Positions 27,240 to 38,067 of a DNA stretch of 64,000 nucleotides are shown piece by piece (positions within the stretch are counted from its first letter, which is position 1; each line of letters begins with the position of its first letter). Below the pieces are notes generated by a model. It worked only from the letters and a program-made list of their open reading frames with translations. It made no database searches and was not told the DNA's origin. This stretch comes from Nitrospira sp. (GTDB lineage: Bacteria > Nitrospirota > Nitrospiria > Nitrospirales > Nitrospiraceae), in NCBI GenBank assembly GCA_013140455.1, contig JABFSU010000037.1:62001-126000 (forward strand). Reading direction: 5' to 3'. Both the position numbers and the translations under genes were made by a program.

Positions 27240-28454
27240 ATGACTAGTGCAAAGATTCTCATTGCCTCGCTGGTTGACCCTGTCACGCACCCGGGTGGCG
27301 CAGGGGCCTATACCCGTGGCCTCGTTGCAGCGCTACGAAGTGGGAAAGACCAGTTTGATGTGGAATTAGTGGGGCCCCGGCATGCGCCACCGGGTTCGTG
27401 GTATCGCGTCCGGCAAGCCGTGTCGTTGGCTCAATCTTGTATTTCGAAGCTGCCGGCGAAAGTCTTGTTTGCGCGCCGGCATGAGTTGCGCGTAAGAGTT
27501 CGGGAAGCCGTCTCCTCTCGCCGGTTTGACGCGGTGCTCATTAATGGAGGCGACATGTTATGGGTCCGTGAAGAACTTCCGCCTCACTTGCCCACGGTGG
27601 TCGTTGCTCATAACCTGGAGCATCAGCTGCTGGACCAGCAACTCGCCGCCTGCCGTATCCTTTCGCCTCTGCTCAGCCGCGAGGTTGCCAAGCACCAGCG
27701 TTTTGAAATCAATGGCTTCCGCCGTGCCGGAGGAGTTGTTTTCGTGTCGGCAAGGGAAATGGCGTGGGCCAGAGCTTGCGTGTCTGGGCTGCGGGCGATA
27801 CATGTGCCGCCGCTCTTTTCAACGTGCCCGTCCTCCCGTGCTCCCCGGGCTGCTGGCCCGTTGCGTCTTGGGTATCTTGCGGATTTTTCCTGGTGGCCCA
27901 ATCGGCAAAACTGGTCGTGGTTGATCGAGGACGTTCTTCCTCGTGTGCGGCGTCCGTTGGAGATTCACGTATTTGGAAGAGGGAGCGAGCGGATACCGGT
28001 TCGTGAAGGCGTGGTCTGTCATGGAATGGTGCGCGATCTGGCCACGGTATGGAGGCATGCCGACATCATGGTCTGTCCGACTCATGCGGGCGCCGGTGTC
28101 AATATCAAGCTTGCCGAGAGTCTGCACAATCGAATGCCGGTGCTGGCTACGACGCAAGCCGTGGGCGGTTTTGCCTGTGCATCAGGACCGGGCCTCGTGG
28201 TTATCGATGGCGCAGAGAACTGGGCCGCCTTTTTGGATTCGCCTGGCGCAGAGCAATTGGCTGATCAGATACCCTCAGAGGAGTTGTGCGAGCAATTTAG
28301 CGTTGATCAGCATTCCGGGGCATTGCAACAGTTTGTTCGGGATACCATGCGAGAGGCCGGTTCCCGCAACGCGTACGCCGGACTTCCAGCACCGACTGCA
28401 TCGTCATCGTTGAGCGTGGCGTCCGTCGGCTCGTTCAACGCACCGTTGGACTGA
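27240..28454 (+). CDS. Glycosyltransferase family 4-like
   Basis: DPVTHPGGAGAYTRGLVAALRSG...HADIMVCPTHAGAGVNIKLAESLHNRMPVLATTQAVGG. Start uncertain (27228 listed; ATG near 27240). Confidence 0.82.
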   Translation: MTSAKILIASLVDPVTHPGGAGAYTRGLVAALRSGKDQFDVELVGPRHAPPGSWYRVRQAVSLAQSCISKLPAKVLFARRHELRVRVREAVSSRRFDAVLINGGDMLWVREELPPHLPTVVVAHNLEHQLLDQQLAACRILSPLLSREVAKHQRFEINGFRRAGGVVFVSAREMAWARACVSGLRAIHVPPLFSTCPSSRAPRAAGPLRLGYLADFSWWPNRQNWSWLIEDVLPRVRRPLEIHVFGRGSERIPVREGVVCHGMVRDLATVWRHADIMVCPTHAGAGVNIKLAESLHNRMPVLATTQAVGGFACASGPGLVVIDGAENWAAFLDSPGAEQLADQIPSEELCEQFSVDQHSGALQQFVRDTMREAGSRNAYAGLPAPTASSSLSVASVGSFNAPLD

Positions 28455-28534
28455 GCGTCCGGAGAGGGCATACGAAGCCTGTCCCTGAGAGAGGCCGTAC
28501 GAAAAGATTCGAGCTATTCTGAGGAGGCTATTGC

Positions 28535-29491
28535 ATGGCACGACAGACAACGGACGCAACGATAGCGAAGCTTTCCGTCATTGTTGTCTCCGACTACGCG
28601 GCAGGCGAAGAAAAATCATGGGAGGACCTCCGGCGTGCGTTACGGGCATGGGCGGAGCAAGAGGGCGCGCCAGCCGAGGAGCTCATCCTTGTCGAGTCGT
28701 CGCGATTCCAAGGCCGGATTCCAAGCGACGTAGTAGGGATGGTCTCTAATATGAAGGTGTTCTATGTCGATGCCGAGTCTTCGTATGAATTGAAGAACCG
28801 GGCAGTGGAAGCAGCCTCCGGCGACTGGGTCGCCATTGTCGATGCCGACTGCATCCCACACCGGTCGTGGCTGCGGGTGCTCCGCGCAGCCATTGCCGAG
28901 CATCCTGACGCCACGGCCGTCAGCGCCAGGACCGTCTACCCGGGCCGGTCGCGCATGGAGCGGATACTGGGTCTGTTGTCGCGGTCGTACCTTGATCCGG
29001 GACGTCGTGGTCCGACCCGCTTTATTTCCGGCAATGCAGCGGCGTTCCGACGCGAAGTCTATCGTCGCCATCCCCTTCCTGTCGGCATGGGAGCCTTTGC
29101 GTCCCGGATACAGTCGGAGGCTTTCCTGCGAGACAGCGAGACTCTATGGTTCGACCCGGAGCTGGTAGTCGTACACGATTTTGAAGGGTGGCCGATGGAG
29201 TGGGACATCCGGCGCAATCTTGGTTATGGCACCGTCATCACTCGGCTGCGCGATGACCGCTTGCCGTATGCCCGGCTCATTCGTGCCGGCGTCATGGCCA
29301 TTCCGTTGATCGTGGCCGGCAAAACTTTCGACGGCATTCGCGATTGTCTTCGGTGCTTTCGCCACTACGACGTGAGGCTGCACGAGTTACCGCTGGCCCT
29401 GGCACTGACCGTGGTGACGCACGTTGCCGAAATCCCTGGGATGCTGGCTGCCTACCGCGGTCAGGCGATTGCGGGGAGCCAGTATCGGTAG
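28535..29491 (+). CDS. Glycosyltransferase family 2
   Basis: DWVAIVDADCIPHRSWLRVLRAAIAEHPDATAVSARTVY; ISGNAAAFRREVYRRHPLP. Confidence 0.85.
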   Translation: MARQTTDATIAKLSVIVVSDYAAGEEKSWEDLRRALRAWAEQEGAPAEELILVESSRFQGRIPSDVVGMVSNMKVFYVDAESSYELKNRAVEAASGDWVAIVDADCIPHRSWLRVLRAAIAEHPDATAVSARTVYPGRSRMERILGLLSRSYLDPGRRGPTRFISGNAAAFRREVYRRHPLPVGMGAFASRIQSEAFLRDSETLWFDPELVVVHDFEGWPMEWDIRRNLGYGTVITRLRDDRLPYARLIRAGVMAIPLIVAGKTFDGIRDCLRCFRHYDVRLHELPLALALTVVTHVAEIPGMLAAYRGQAIAGSQYR

Positions 29492-29513
29492 GTACGGGGA
29501 GGCAGGTTCACGG

Positions 29514-30653
29514 ATGAGAATCGCGATCGATTTTACAGCGTTCATTCCTCAGATGACGGGGATAGATACGTACATGAAACAGTTGGTGTCGAACCTCGCG
29601 AAGGTCGATCGAACCAATCAGTACAGGATCTACCATAATCATGAGGATCGCCGTATTTTTGCCGACAACCTTCCCGGGAATTTTTCACACAGATCCCTCA
29701 GTGCACGACCTCGACTGCTCCGCCTCATCTCTCAGCAGGGAATGTTGCCTGTCGCGGCCTCCGGCTGGAAGGCGGACGTTGTGCATTCCCCATCATTCAT
29801 CATGCCCTATCTACGAGGGGCGGCACGACATGTGCTGACGGTTCATGACATGACGTCGTTCTCGCATCCGCATTGTCACATTGCATTGCGTCGAAGCTGG
29901 CTGTACCGGCGAATGGTGCTGGCGAGTATCAGGAGGGCGGATGTGGTGGTGGTTCCTTCGCAGGCCACACGACAAGCGATGTTTGAATTTCTCCCCGACC
30001 TCGAACCTGATCGCATTCATGTGACCGTGCCGGGGATAGGCGACGAGTTCCGACCCTGTGACCCTGCCTCTGTCCGGGACGTCGTGACGCGACGGATGCT
30101 CCCAGAGCCCTACATCCTCTATGTCGGCACCCTTGAGCCGCGAAAGAATATTCCGGCGTTGGTCGAAGCGTATCGGCGGCTTGTCGAGGCAGGAGCCATC
30201 AAAGAGTATCTGGTGCTTGCCGGCAAACTGGGCTGGGGGTATGAGGCGTTGCTGAAACAGATCAGTGTGCCGGCTTTGCGCGGGAAAGTGCACCTCGCCG
30301 GCTATGTGGATCAGAAGGATCTTCCCGCTGTGTATGCGGGTGCCAGACTTTTTGTCTATCCCTCCCTCCACGAAGGCTTCGGGTTTCCCCCGCTGGAGGC
30401 CATGGCGTGCGGCGTGCCGGTGATCAGCTCCAGATCTTCATCGCTGGCCGAGAATCTCGAGGGGGCGGCTGAACTCGTTGCACCGGACGACATCGCGGGG
30501 TTGGCCGATGCGATGCAGCGTCTGCTGACAGACGATACGCTGCGGGCCAAACGGCAAGGACAGGGATTAGAACAGGCCCGCCAATACCGGTGGGAGCAGA
30601 CCGCGAGGGAGACGGTGAAGAGCTATCAAGCGGCCATGGAAATGGCGCGGTGA
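29514..30653 (+). CDS. Glycosyltransferase family 4
   Basis: MRIAIDFTAFIPQMTGIDTYMKQLV...YILYVGTLEPRKNIPALVEAY...FVYPSLHEGFGFPPLEAMACGVPVISS. Confidence 0.92.
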   Translation: MRIAIDFTAFIPQMTGIDTYMKQLVSNLAKVDRTNQYRIYHNHEDRRIFADNLPGNFSHRSLSARPRLLRLISQQGMLPVAASGWKADVVHSPSFIMPYLRGAARHVLTVHDMTSFSHPHCHIALRRSWLYRRMVLASIRRADVVVVPSQATRQAMFEFLPDLEPDRIHVTVPGIGDEFRPCDPASVRDVVTRRMLPEPYILYVGTLEPRKNIPALVEAYRRLVEAGAIKEYLVLAGKLGWGYEALLKQISVPALRGKVHLAGYVDQKDLPAVYAGARLFVYPSLHEGFGFPPLEAMACGVPVISSRSSSLAENLEGAAELVAPDDIAGLADAMQRLLTDDTLRAKRQGQGLEQARQYRWEQTARETVKSYQAAMEMAR

Positions 30654-31615
30654 TGAGGCCACGGATGAGTGCGGCGACTGACCGAACAGCAGGCATGCGG
30701 ACGACAGGAAGGGATCGTGGCGCCAGGGTCCCTCTGTCCGTGGTCATCGCGACAACCAAGGCCTGGCCGGAGATCAAACCGTGCCTCGATTCGCTTCACG
30801 ACCAGGCTCAAGCGGTCGGGGCCGAAGTGTTGGTAGGCGATGGGCATGGCGAGGGATTGCCACCCGATGTGGCTAGGCGTTATCCGGAAGTGAAGTGGAT
30901 CACATGGCCCGGCGGGTCGGTATTCTCCTTGCGCGAACTCGCAATGATCCAAGCCTGTGGTGAGGTGGTGGCGGTAACGGAGGATCATTGCACGGTCGGG
31001 TCAGGGTGGTGCGAGCGCATGTTGAAGGCGCATCGAAATCATCCTGAAGCTGCAGCGGTCGGCGGTGTCGTTGAAAATGGGGCGACCGCCCGACTCATTG
31101 ACTGGGCCAATTTTCTGATCGTATTCGGACCGTTCACCGCGCCGATTGAGAACGGCGAACAACCGGTCATTTCACTGCAGGCCAACATCTCGTACAAGCG
31201 GCGGGTTGTTCCGCGGGAGATGTCTCGACTCGGCATGATGGAATTCTTATTCAATCGCCAATTGCACGAACAGGGGGAAATCCTTATCGCAGACGATCAA
31301 CTCATTGTCTCGCATAACCAGACATGGGGATTCTGGGGAACATTTGCGGCCCATTTCCACAATGGCCGTTCGATTGCGGGATTTCGCCTGCAACGGATGT
31401 CCTGGATGGAGCGGCTCATGCGACTCGGAGGCTGCGCCATTTTGCCGGTCTATCTATTGTGGGTGACTCAGGGCCCGGTGATGCGAAAGCGTCGACTGTT
31501 GAAGCCCGCGTTGGCAAGTTTGCCCCTGACGGCGCTGGTGGTGACCTGCCACGCCGTCGGCGAGTTCGTCGGCTATATCTTCGGCCCGGGCAACAGCCCG
31601 CAGCAGCTTGTCTAG
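30653..31615 (+). CDS. GT2-like glycosyltransferase, EDH subfamily
   Basis: LSVVIATTKAWPEIKPCLDSL...EVVAVTEDHCTVGSGWCERMLKAHR; ATG overlaps the upstream TGA. Confidence 0.75.
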   Translation: MRPRMSAATDRTAGMRTTGRDRGARVPLSVVIATTKAWPEIKPCLDSLHDQAQAVGAEVLVGDGHGEGLPPDVARRYPEVKWITWPGGSVFSLRELAMIQACGEVVAVTEDHCTVGSGWCERMLKAHRNHPEAAAVGGVVENGATARLIDWANFLIVFGPFTAPIENGEQPVISLQANISYKRRVVPREMSRLGMMEFLFNRQLHEQGEILIADDQLIVSHNQTWGFWGTFAAHFHNGRSIAGFRLQRMSWMERLMRLGGCAILPVYLLWVTQGPVMRKRRLLKPALASLPLTALVVTCHAVGEFVGYIFGPGNSPQQLV

Positions 31616-31631
31616 AGGAGTCCCGTCGTAT

Positions 31632-32699
31632 ATGCGAAACCCGCTTAGAGTTGGCGTCATCGGCTGCGGCTGGTTTGCGCAGGCCGTGCATCTGCCGATC
31701 CTGAGGCGTTTGTCCGGGGTGGAACTCATCGCGCTCGCGGAGCCTGATTCCGATCGGCGGCAAGCGGCCAGTCGATGGGTGCCGACGGCACTGGCCCATG
31801 CTGATTATCGTGACCTGCTGAACATGCGGGACCTCGACGCGGTCATCGTGAGCGTGCCGACCGCGTCCCATGCTGAGGTAGCGATCGCAGCCATGCAACA
31901 GGGGAAACACGTCTATCTCGAAAAACCGATCGCGACAAGTGTGGCCGAAGCCGACCAAGTCATCAAGGCATGGAAGGAAGCCGGAGTTGTGGGAATGGTC
32001 GGGTTCAATTATCGCTTCAATGCGCTCCATGAGGCCGCGCGGCGTCACCTGTATGCGGGCCGCCTCGGACGACTGGTCGAAGTCCGTTCGGTGTTCTCAA
32101 CTCCGCCTCGCGACATGCCCGCTTGGAAACAGCACCGTTCAACCGGCGGGGGCGTCTTGCTTGACCTCGCTTCCCATCATATCGATCTCATTCGGTTCCT
32201 GTTTCAGCAGGAAATTCAAGCGGTACAGGCGGACATTGATTCCTGCCGAACGGACCAGGATACGGCCAGCCTTGATCTTCAACTGATCGACGGGCTGAAG
32301 GTGCGATCCTGTTTTTCTCTCTGCGCGCGAGATGAGGATCGATTCGAGATCGACGGACAGATGGGGAGCGTAACAGTCGATCGATATCGGTCTTTGAGCG
32401 CCGAAATTGCGGCACGAAACCATCAGCCGACTCGTATCGGTCGCATCGCAAACATCCTGACGTCACCCGCTCAAATATCCTACTTATGGCAAAAATGGCG
32501 ATCGCCCTGGCATGAGCCGTCGTACCGGCGCTCGTTGCAGGCCTTCGTCTCCGCTGTTCGAGGCCGTCAGGTCGCGTCTCCCGACCTGACGGACGGCTAC
32601 CGCTGCTTAGAGGTGATTTGCGCGGCGGAACAATCAGCCCGAACCGGGCGGCCGGTTTCGGTGGCGCGTTCGGCAGAGGGCTCACAAAAAGGCGCATGA
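31632..32699 (+). CDS. Gfo/Idh/MocA family oxidoreductase
   Basis: LRVGVIGCGWFAQAVHLPILRRL...QGKHVYLEKPIATSVAEAD...ASHHIDLIRFL. Confidence 0.9.
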   Translation: MRNPLRVGVIGCGWFAQAVHLPILRRLSGVELIALAEPDSDRRQAASRWVPTALAHADYRDLLNMRDLDAVIVSVPTASHAEVAIAAMQQGKHVYLEKPIATSVAEADQVIKAWKEAGVVGMVGFNYRFNALHEAARRHLYAGRLGRLVEVRSVFSTPPRDMPAWKQHRSTGGGVLLDLASHHIDLIRFLFQQEIQAVQADIDSCRTDQDTASLDLQLIDGLKVRSCFSLCARDEDRFEIDGQMGSVTVDRYRSLSAEIAARNHQPTRIGRIANILTSPAQISYLWQKWRSPWHEPSYRRSLQAFVSAVRGRQVASPDLTDGYRCLEVICAAEQSARTGRPVSVARSAEGSQKGA

Positions 32700-32715
32700 A
32701 ATGCGGGAGGTACCG

Positions 32716-33699
32716 ATGATTCAAAGGCTCGAACCTGCCATGTCGGTCGTCATGGTGTCGCTCGACAGTTATGAGCGAATTCGTCGCACGATGACCGCTC
32801 TGAAGACCCAGACGGCAAAAAGTCGGCTAGAGATCGTCATTGTTGCCCCATCGAGAGCCGTGCTGAATCCTGACGAAGCCGATCTCCGAGAGTTCCTCTG
32901 CTACCAGGTCGTTGAAGTTGGTCCGATTCGATCGACAGGGGGAGCCATCGCGGCCGGTTTCCAACGGGCGCGCGCGCCCGTGGTCGGCTATGCCGAGGAA
33001 CACTCCTACCCTTTCCCGACCTGGGCCGAAGCGCTGTTGCTCGCGCATGAAAAGCCGTGGGCCGCCGTCGGCGCGGCAATCGTAAACGCCAACCCCGGCA
33101 CCATGATCAGCTGGGCCAATCTCTTTACCGACTTTGGCCCGTCAGTTCACCCAGCCATCGCAGGTGTCATCTCCCACTTGGCCTGGCATCACGGCAGTTA
33201 CAAGCGCGAGCTGCTTTCGGGCTATGACGCGGAACAGCTCCAGCGTTTCTTGGAAACAGAAGGGTTCCTCCATCAGGCTCTCCAGGAGAGGGGGTACGAG
33301 CTGTACTTTGAGCCGGCGGCGAAGTCCAACCATGTGAACGTGTCCACCCTTGGTTCTCTCATACGATGCGAGTTTGTGGGCGGCCGGTTGTTTGGGGCGG
33401 CCCGCGTGCGCCACAACCAATGGTCGATGGCCCGGCGGCTCCTCTATATTTTCGGAAGCCCACTGATTCCGGTCTTGCGTTTACGGCGGACCTTGCAAGA
33501 GGTTCGACGGGCCGGACAGTTCGACAAACTCTTTCCCAGGATCCTGCCGGGGATAGTCACGGCGCTGGTGGCACACTGTTTTGGAGAGATTGCCGGGTAC
33601 GCTCTTGGAGCAGGAGATGCCGCTTGGCAGCGCGTTCCGTGCGAGCTGAATCGCTGCGAATTCCTGAGAGCGTCCGAGAGAAACGGAGCAAGCGGTTAA
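32716..33699 (+). CDS. GT2-like glycosyltransferase, EDH/EEH subfamily
   Basis: MSVVMVSLDSYERIRRTMTALKTQT...VVGYAEEHSYPFPTWAEALLLAHEKPWAAVGAAIVNANP...GEIAGYALGAGDAAWQR. Confidence 0.78.
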   Translation: MIQRLEPAMSVVMVSLDSYERIRRTMTALKTQTAKSRLEIVIVAPSRAVLNPDEADLREFLCYQVVEVGPIRSTGGAIAAGFQRARAPVVGYAEEHSYPFPTWAEALLLAHEKPWAAVGAAIVNANPGTMISWANLFTDFGPSVHPAIAGVISHLAWHHGSYKRELLSGYDAEQLQRFLETEGFLHQALQERGYELYFEPAAKSNHVNVSTLGSLIRCEFVGGRLFGAARVRHNQWSMARRLLYIFGSPLIPVLRLRRTLQEVRRAGQFDKLFPRILPGIVTALVAHCFGEIAGYALGAGDAAWQRVPCELNRCEFLRASERNGASG

Positions 33700-33825
33700 G
33701 GCGGGTGTGAAGGTTGCGGTCAGATGAATCCTCGTTAGGGCACAGAAGAGCCGGGGGGACTAAAGTCATGTTGCACACCGATGGTTAGGCCGGAGCCACC
33801 CGGCTGTGAAACGAGAATAGGCTTT

Positions 33826-34887
33826 ATGAAATCTTCAACTCGACCGGTCGGCCAGAAGCCGGCGATCACGTTCTGTTATCGAGGGTTTGCCGCGAATTTC
33901 GGGATACGCCATGTGGTGGCGTCGATCCTTGAACAGGCCGGATACGATGTGAAGCAGATTAAAGATGGACCGGCCGATTTCTCCACGGAGAGCGTGGTGT
34001 GGATCTGGGGAAATACCAATTGGTATCCGGGTCTTTATGCACAACTCACGGCCATGCCTCGAGTGCATCGGCCTCTGGTCGTGCTGTGGCATACGGAACC
34101 TCTCCCGCCTCCCAGGGCCGCCGGATTGCCCTGGCCGCGACTGAATTGGTGGGAAGCGGCAAAGCTTCTGCTTCGCGATTCCAATGCAACGGATGTCTAC
34201 ACGAACTATCTCGTCTTGCGTCGCTGGGTCAAGCAGGGGATTCCAGATGTGCTCGTGGCTCCTACGTTGGGGCGCTGCGGGTTTCTCTCCGAGCGAGGCA
34301 TTAGGGCTGACTGGGTGCCGTTAGGGTACGAGCCTTCATGTGGTCGCGATTTGGGGTCGGACAGGGATATCGAGGTGTTGTTTCTTGGCGCCCAGGATGT
34401 GCCCCGCCGGAATCGACTCTTGCGAGGTCTGCGCAAGAAAGGAATTCGGATACAGGCGGCAGGCAGTTACGTTGATCCGGGCTGTTGGGGAGAAGAACGG
34501 ACGAAATTGTTGAACCGGACGAAGATCCTGCTCAATCTGGCCAGGACCCCGGGGGAGTTTCCCGACCTCCGGTTGATCCTGGGGATGGCGAACAAGGCGC
34601 TGGTCCTATCCGAGCCGATCTACCGACCAGACCCGTTTGTGTCCGGACGGCATTTTGTCAGTTCCCCGATAGGCGAGATGCCCGGAATAATTCGGTACTA
34701 CCTGGCTCACGATGCGGAGCGAGCTGCCATCAGCGAACGGGCGCATCGACTGATTACCCAGGACGTCACCATGGAGGCATCGGTACGCCGCATTCTTGAT
34801 CTCATTTCAACGCGCGCAAATCAGCGCGCAGCGGTCGAATCGGCCGTGCGAATCAAGCGCCCCTTGAGACACCATGAAGTTGACTGA
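33826..34887 (+). CDS. Glycosyltransferase (CgeB-like/GT4-like), tentative
   Basis: ITFCYRGFAANFGIRHVVASILEQAGYDV...RTKILLNLARTPGEFPDLRLILGMANKALVLSE. Start could be 33781. Confidence 0.6.
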   Translation: MKSSTRPVGQKPAITFCYRGFAANFGIRHVVASILEQAGYDVKQIKDGPADFSTESVVWIWGNTNWYPGLYAQLTAMPRVHRPLVVLWHTEPLPPPRAAGLPWPRLNWWEAAKLLLRDSNATDVYTNYLVLRRWVKQGIPDVLVAPTLGRCGFLSERGIRADWVPLGYEPSCGRDLGSDRDIEVLFLGAQDVPRRNRLLRGLRKKGIRIQAAGSYVDPGCWGEERTKLLNRTKILLNLARTPGEFPDLRLILGMANKALVLSEPIYRPDPFVSGRHFVSSPIGEMPGIIRYYLAHDAERAAISERAHRLITQDVTMEASVRRILDLISTRANQRAAVESAVRIKRPLRHHEVD

Positions 34888-35773
34888 GGCTCCAAGATTC
34901 TCGATCGTGATTCCGACCTATAATCGGCCGGAGCAGCTAGCCGTCTGCCTGCAGGCCTGCGCTCGCCTCGACTATCCGCGTGACCGCTTTGAAGTGATTG
35001 TGGTGGATGACGGAGGGGCCACGCCATTGGCCGAGGTTGTCGCGCGTTTCCACGGAGCGCTCACGCTCACGCTGTTACAGCAGGAGAACGCGGGCCCGGC
35101 GGCGGCCCGCAATAGAGGAGCCTCTGAGGCCGCAGGCGAATTCCTCGCCTTCACGGACGACGACTGTGCGCCGGCTTCGGACTGGCTCAAAGCCTTGGGA
35201 AGGGAATGCGTTGCATTCCCTGATTGTGCCGTTGGAGGGCGAACGGTCAACGCGCTCACGCACAATCCTTACTCCGCGGCGAGCCAACTGCTGATCTCCT
35301 ATCTGTTTTCTTTCTACAACGCGAGTCCGTACAACGCGCGATTTTTTCCGTCGAGCAATCTGGCGTTCCCGGCCAAACAGTTTCATGCCGTCGGAGGATT
35401 TGATGTGACGTATCCGCGGGCTGCCGCTGAAGATCGCGAACTGTGCGACCGCTGGCTGCACCTCGGGCATCGAATGATCTCTGCCCCAGAGGCTGTGGTG
35501 TACCATGCCCATGCCCTGACGTTTCGAACCTTTCTGCGGCAGCATTTTTACTATGGACAGGGCGCGTTCTGCTTTCATCGGGTCCGTGCCAGACGGCTCC
35601 AGGATCGAGTCAAGGTTGAGCCGCTCACGTTTTATGTCAACATGCTTCGCTACCCGTTTGTCAGCGCGCAGGGGGGACAAGCTCCCCTCTTGATGCTGCT
35701 GCTCGTGGTGACGCAAGTGGCCAACGCGGCAGGATTTTTCTGGCAGCGTGTAAAGGGTGCCGCAAGAAAGTGA
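34874..35773 (+). CDS. Glycosyltransferase family 2 (paralog of the 53104 gene)
   Basis: FSIVIPTYNRPEQLAVCLQACARLDYPRDRFEVIVVDDGG...AFTDDDCAPASDWLKAL. Confidence 0.92.
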   Translation: MKLTEAPRFSIVIPTYNRPEQLAVCLQACARLDYPRDRFEVIVVDDGGATPLAEVVARFHGALTLTLLQQENAGPAAARNRGASEAAGEFLAFTDDDCAPASDWLKALGRECVAFPDCAVGGRTVNALTHNPYSAASQLLISYLFSFYNASPYNARFFPSSNLAFPAKQFHAVGGFDVTYPRAAAEDRELCDRWLHLGHRMISAPEAVVYHAHALTFRTFLRQHFYYGQGAFCFHRVRARRLQDRVKVEPLTFYVNMLRYPFVSAQGGQAPLLMLLLVVTQVANAAGFFWQRVKGAARK

Positions 35774-35797
35774 GCCCACCAAGGAGAGGAGTTCAGC

Positions 35798-36775
35798 ATG
35801 GCAGTTCAACAAGTTCCTGGGATGTCGGTCATAGTGATCTCCCCTGACTCTTACGGCACGGTCAGGAAGACGATACGTCGGCTTCGGGCCCAGGGCGTCT
35901 GTCACGAATTGGAAATTGTGTTGGTTGTGCCTTCGGCGCAAGCCGCAAACATCGATCATACAGAGCTCGACAGCTTCTGCGGGATCCACATCGTCGAAAT
36001 CGGCGATATGACGTCGACTGCCCGGGCTCGAGCGGCCGGCGTCCGGCGCGCCACCGCCCCGGTGGTCGCCTTTGTGGAAGATCACTCATTTCCCGCCAAG
36101 GGATGGGCCGAAGCCCTCATCCTGGCGCATCGGAAACCCTGGGCTGCAGTCGGTCCTATGATGGCCAATGCCAACCCCAACAGCCTGGTCAGTTGGACCA
36201 ATCTGATTATCGAGTATGCCGAATGGATGGAACCGGTTTCCGCAGGGGTGAGGGAGCACTTGCCCGGGCATAACGGAACGTATAAACGGGATTTGCTCCT
36301 GGAGTATGGCGATCGTCTGGAAGCGATGTTGGAGGCCGAGAGTATCCTCCAATGGGATCTACAGGCGAAAGGGCACCAATTGTATCTCGAACCGGCTGCG
36401 AAGACCTATCACCAGAATTTTTCGGCCCCTTTTTCCTGGATTCCATTACGTGTAGACGGCGGCCGGCTGTTTGCGGCTTCCCGCGCGAGAACATGGTCCC
36501 CATTCCGACGTGTGCTGTATGCCTTCAGCGCGCCCCTCATTCCGTTCGTGCGGTTTCGGCGCATCGTCGGGGAACTGCGCCGACCTGGGCGGGCGAGGCA
36601 TCTGCTCCCCCGAGTGTTGCCCTTGCTGTTTGCGGGGCTGGTCGCGGACGGCACCGGCGAGATGATCGGATATGCCTGTGGGGGCGGCAATGCCATGAAA
36701 AGGTTGTCCGACATGGAGTTCCATCGTGAGCGATACCTGACAAAGCACGACCGGTCGGCTGAGGTGGACGCATGA
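35798..36775 (+). CDS. GT2-like glycosyltransferase, EDH subfamily
   Basis: MSVIVISPDSYGTVRKTIRRLRAQG...VVAFVEDHSFPAKGWAEALILAHRKPWAAVGPMMANANP...GEMIGYACGGGNAMKRLSDMEFHR. Confidence 0.78.
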   Translation: MAVQQVPGMSVIVISPDSYGTVRKTIRRLRAQGVCHELEIVLVVPSAQAANIDHTELDSFCGIHIVEIGDMTSTARARAAGVRRATAPVVAFVEDHSFPAKGWAEALILAHRKPWAAVGPMMANANPNSLVSWTNLIIEYAEWMEPVSAGVREHLPGHNGTYKRDLLLEYGDRLEAMLEAESILQWDLQAKGHQLYLEPAAKTYHQNFSAPFSWIPLRVDGGRLFAASRARTWSPFRRVLYAFSAPLIPFVRFRRIVGELRRPGRARHLLPRVLPLLFAGLVADGTGEMIGYACGGGNAMKRLSDMEFHRERYLTKHDRSAEVDA

Positions 36776-36833
36776 TCGTGATCGCACATAGGCCTTTTGT
36801 CTGTAACCGGCCTTTACTGGAAGGACTGTCTTC

Positions 36834-38051
36834 ATGCATTTTTGCATGGTGACCACATTCTATCCTCCCTATCATTTTGGCGGGGATGCCACGTTTGTGC
36901 AGGCACTGGCTCGCGCATTGGTCTCTGAAGGACATCATGTTGAAGTCGTGCACTGCGAAGATGCCTACCGCCTGCGAGGCAGAGAGCAGCCGGCTGTGCG
37001 GGCCGAGCAGGACGGGGTGGTGGTGCATCGCCTGCGCAACCCCTTCGGCATACTGTCCCCGCTGATCACCCAGCAAACAGGCCGGCCGGGAGTAAAGGCA
37101 GCACAGCTGCGAGCGGTGCTCGACCGTGATTTCGACGTCGTGAATTTCCACAACATCTCGTTGATCGGGGGGCCCGGAATCTTACGGATGAGCCGCGCAC
37201 CGGTGACGCTGTATACCCTGCACGAACACTGGCTGCTTTGTCCGACCCATATCTTTTGGAAGAATCACGCGCAAGCCTGCGATCGCCCGGAGTGTTTTGC
37301 TTGTTGCATTCGGTCAGGGGTTCCTCCTCAAATGTGGCGGTATACGAACTTGGTTCAGCGCAGCGTGGCCCATGTTGACGTACTCTTAGCTCCAAGTGAA
37401 TTCACGGCACAGCAGCACCGCGCCGCGGGGCTGACCACACCCATCGAAGTCTTACCGACGTTCTCTAGCCTGGAGCCGGGATCTTTTGGGCGATCTGCGG
37501 ATGGAGGAAGGCCTCGCTTTCTGTTTGTCGGCAGAGTCACAGCCTCGAAGGGGATTGGTATTCTTCTAGAGGAGTTCTCTCGATTGCCGGAATTCGATCT
37601 GCATGTCATTGGAGATGGAGACCTGCGGCAACCACTTGAAGAACAGTACTCCGGGCACCGCCATATTCGTTTCCTGGGCTCGGTTCCTCAGTATCAACTG
37701 GTCAGCGCATATCAAAGTGCAACGGCTCTGATTCTCCCGTCGCTCGCGCCGGAAGTCTTTCCGCTGACCGTGCTCGAAGCGCTGGCCTGCGGTACGCCGG
37801 CTGTGGTGCATGACGCCGGTGGAAATCGGGAAGCGGTCGAAAAAACCGGTGGGGGATTCGTATATCGATCTAGAAAAGAACTTCGGCAGATTCTCTCCGT
37901 GCTTGCGCAGGACGCTAGATTACGCGAGGCCCTCTCGCAGCGGGCGCAATCTGGGTACGAGCAATTCTATACGCGAGCGCAATACCTGACTCGCTATCTT
38001 CGTGTGATCGGTACCATTGGAAAAATGAAGGGTGTGACGATCGGGGCCTGA
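36834..38051 (+). CDS. Glycosyltransferase family 4
   Basis: MHFCMVTTFYPPYHFGGDATFVQALARALVSEGHHVEVVH...ALILPSLAPEVFPLTVLEALACGTPAVVHDAGGNREAVE. Confidence 0.92.
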   Translation: MHFCMVTTFYPPYHFGGDATFVQALARALVSEGHHVEVVHCEDAYRLRGREQPAVRAEQDGVVVHRLRNPFGILSPLITQQTGRPGVKAAQLRAVLDRDFDVVNFHNISLIGGPGILRMSRAPVTLYTLHEHWLLCPTHIFWKNHAQACDRPECFACCIRSGVPPQMWRYTNLVQRSVAHVDVLLAPSEFTAQQHRAAGLTTPIEVLPTFSSLEPGSFGRSADGGRPRFLFVGRVTASKGIGILLEEFSRLPEFDLHVIGDGDLRQPLEEQYSGHRHIRFLGSVPQYQLVSAYQSATALILPSLAPEVFPLTVLEALACGTPAVVHDAGGNREAVEKTGGGFVYRSRKELRQILSVLAQDARLREALSQRAQSGYEQFYTRAQYLTRYLRVIGTIGKMKGVTIGA

Positions 38052-38067
38052 AGGGGGCGTTATCCGT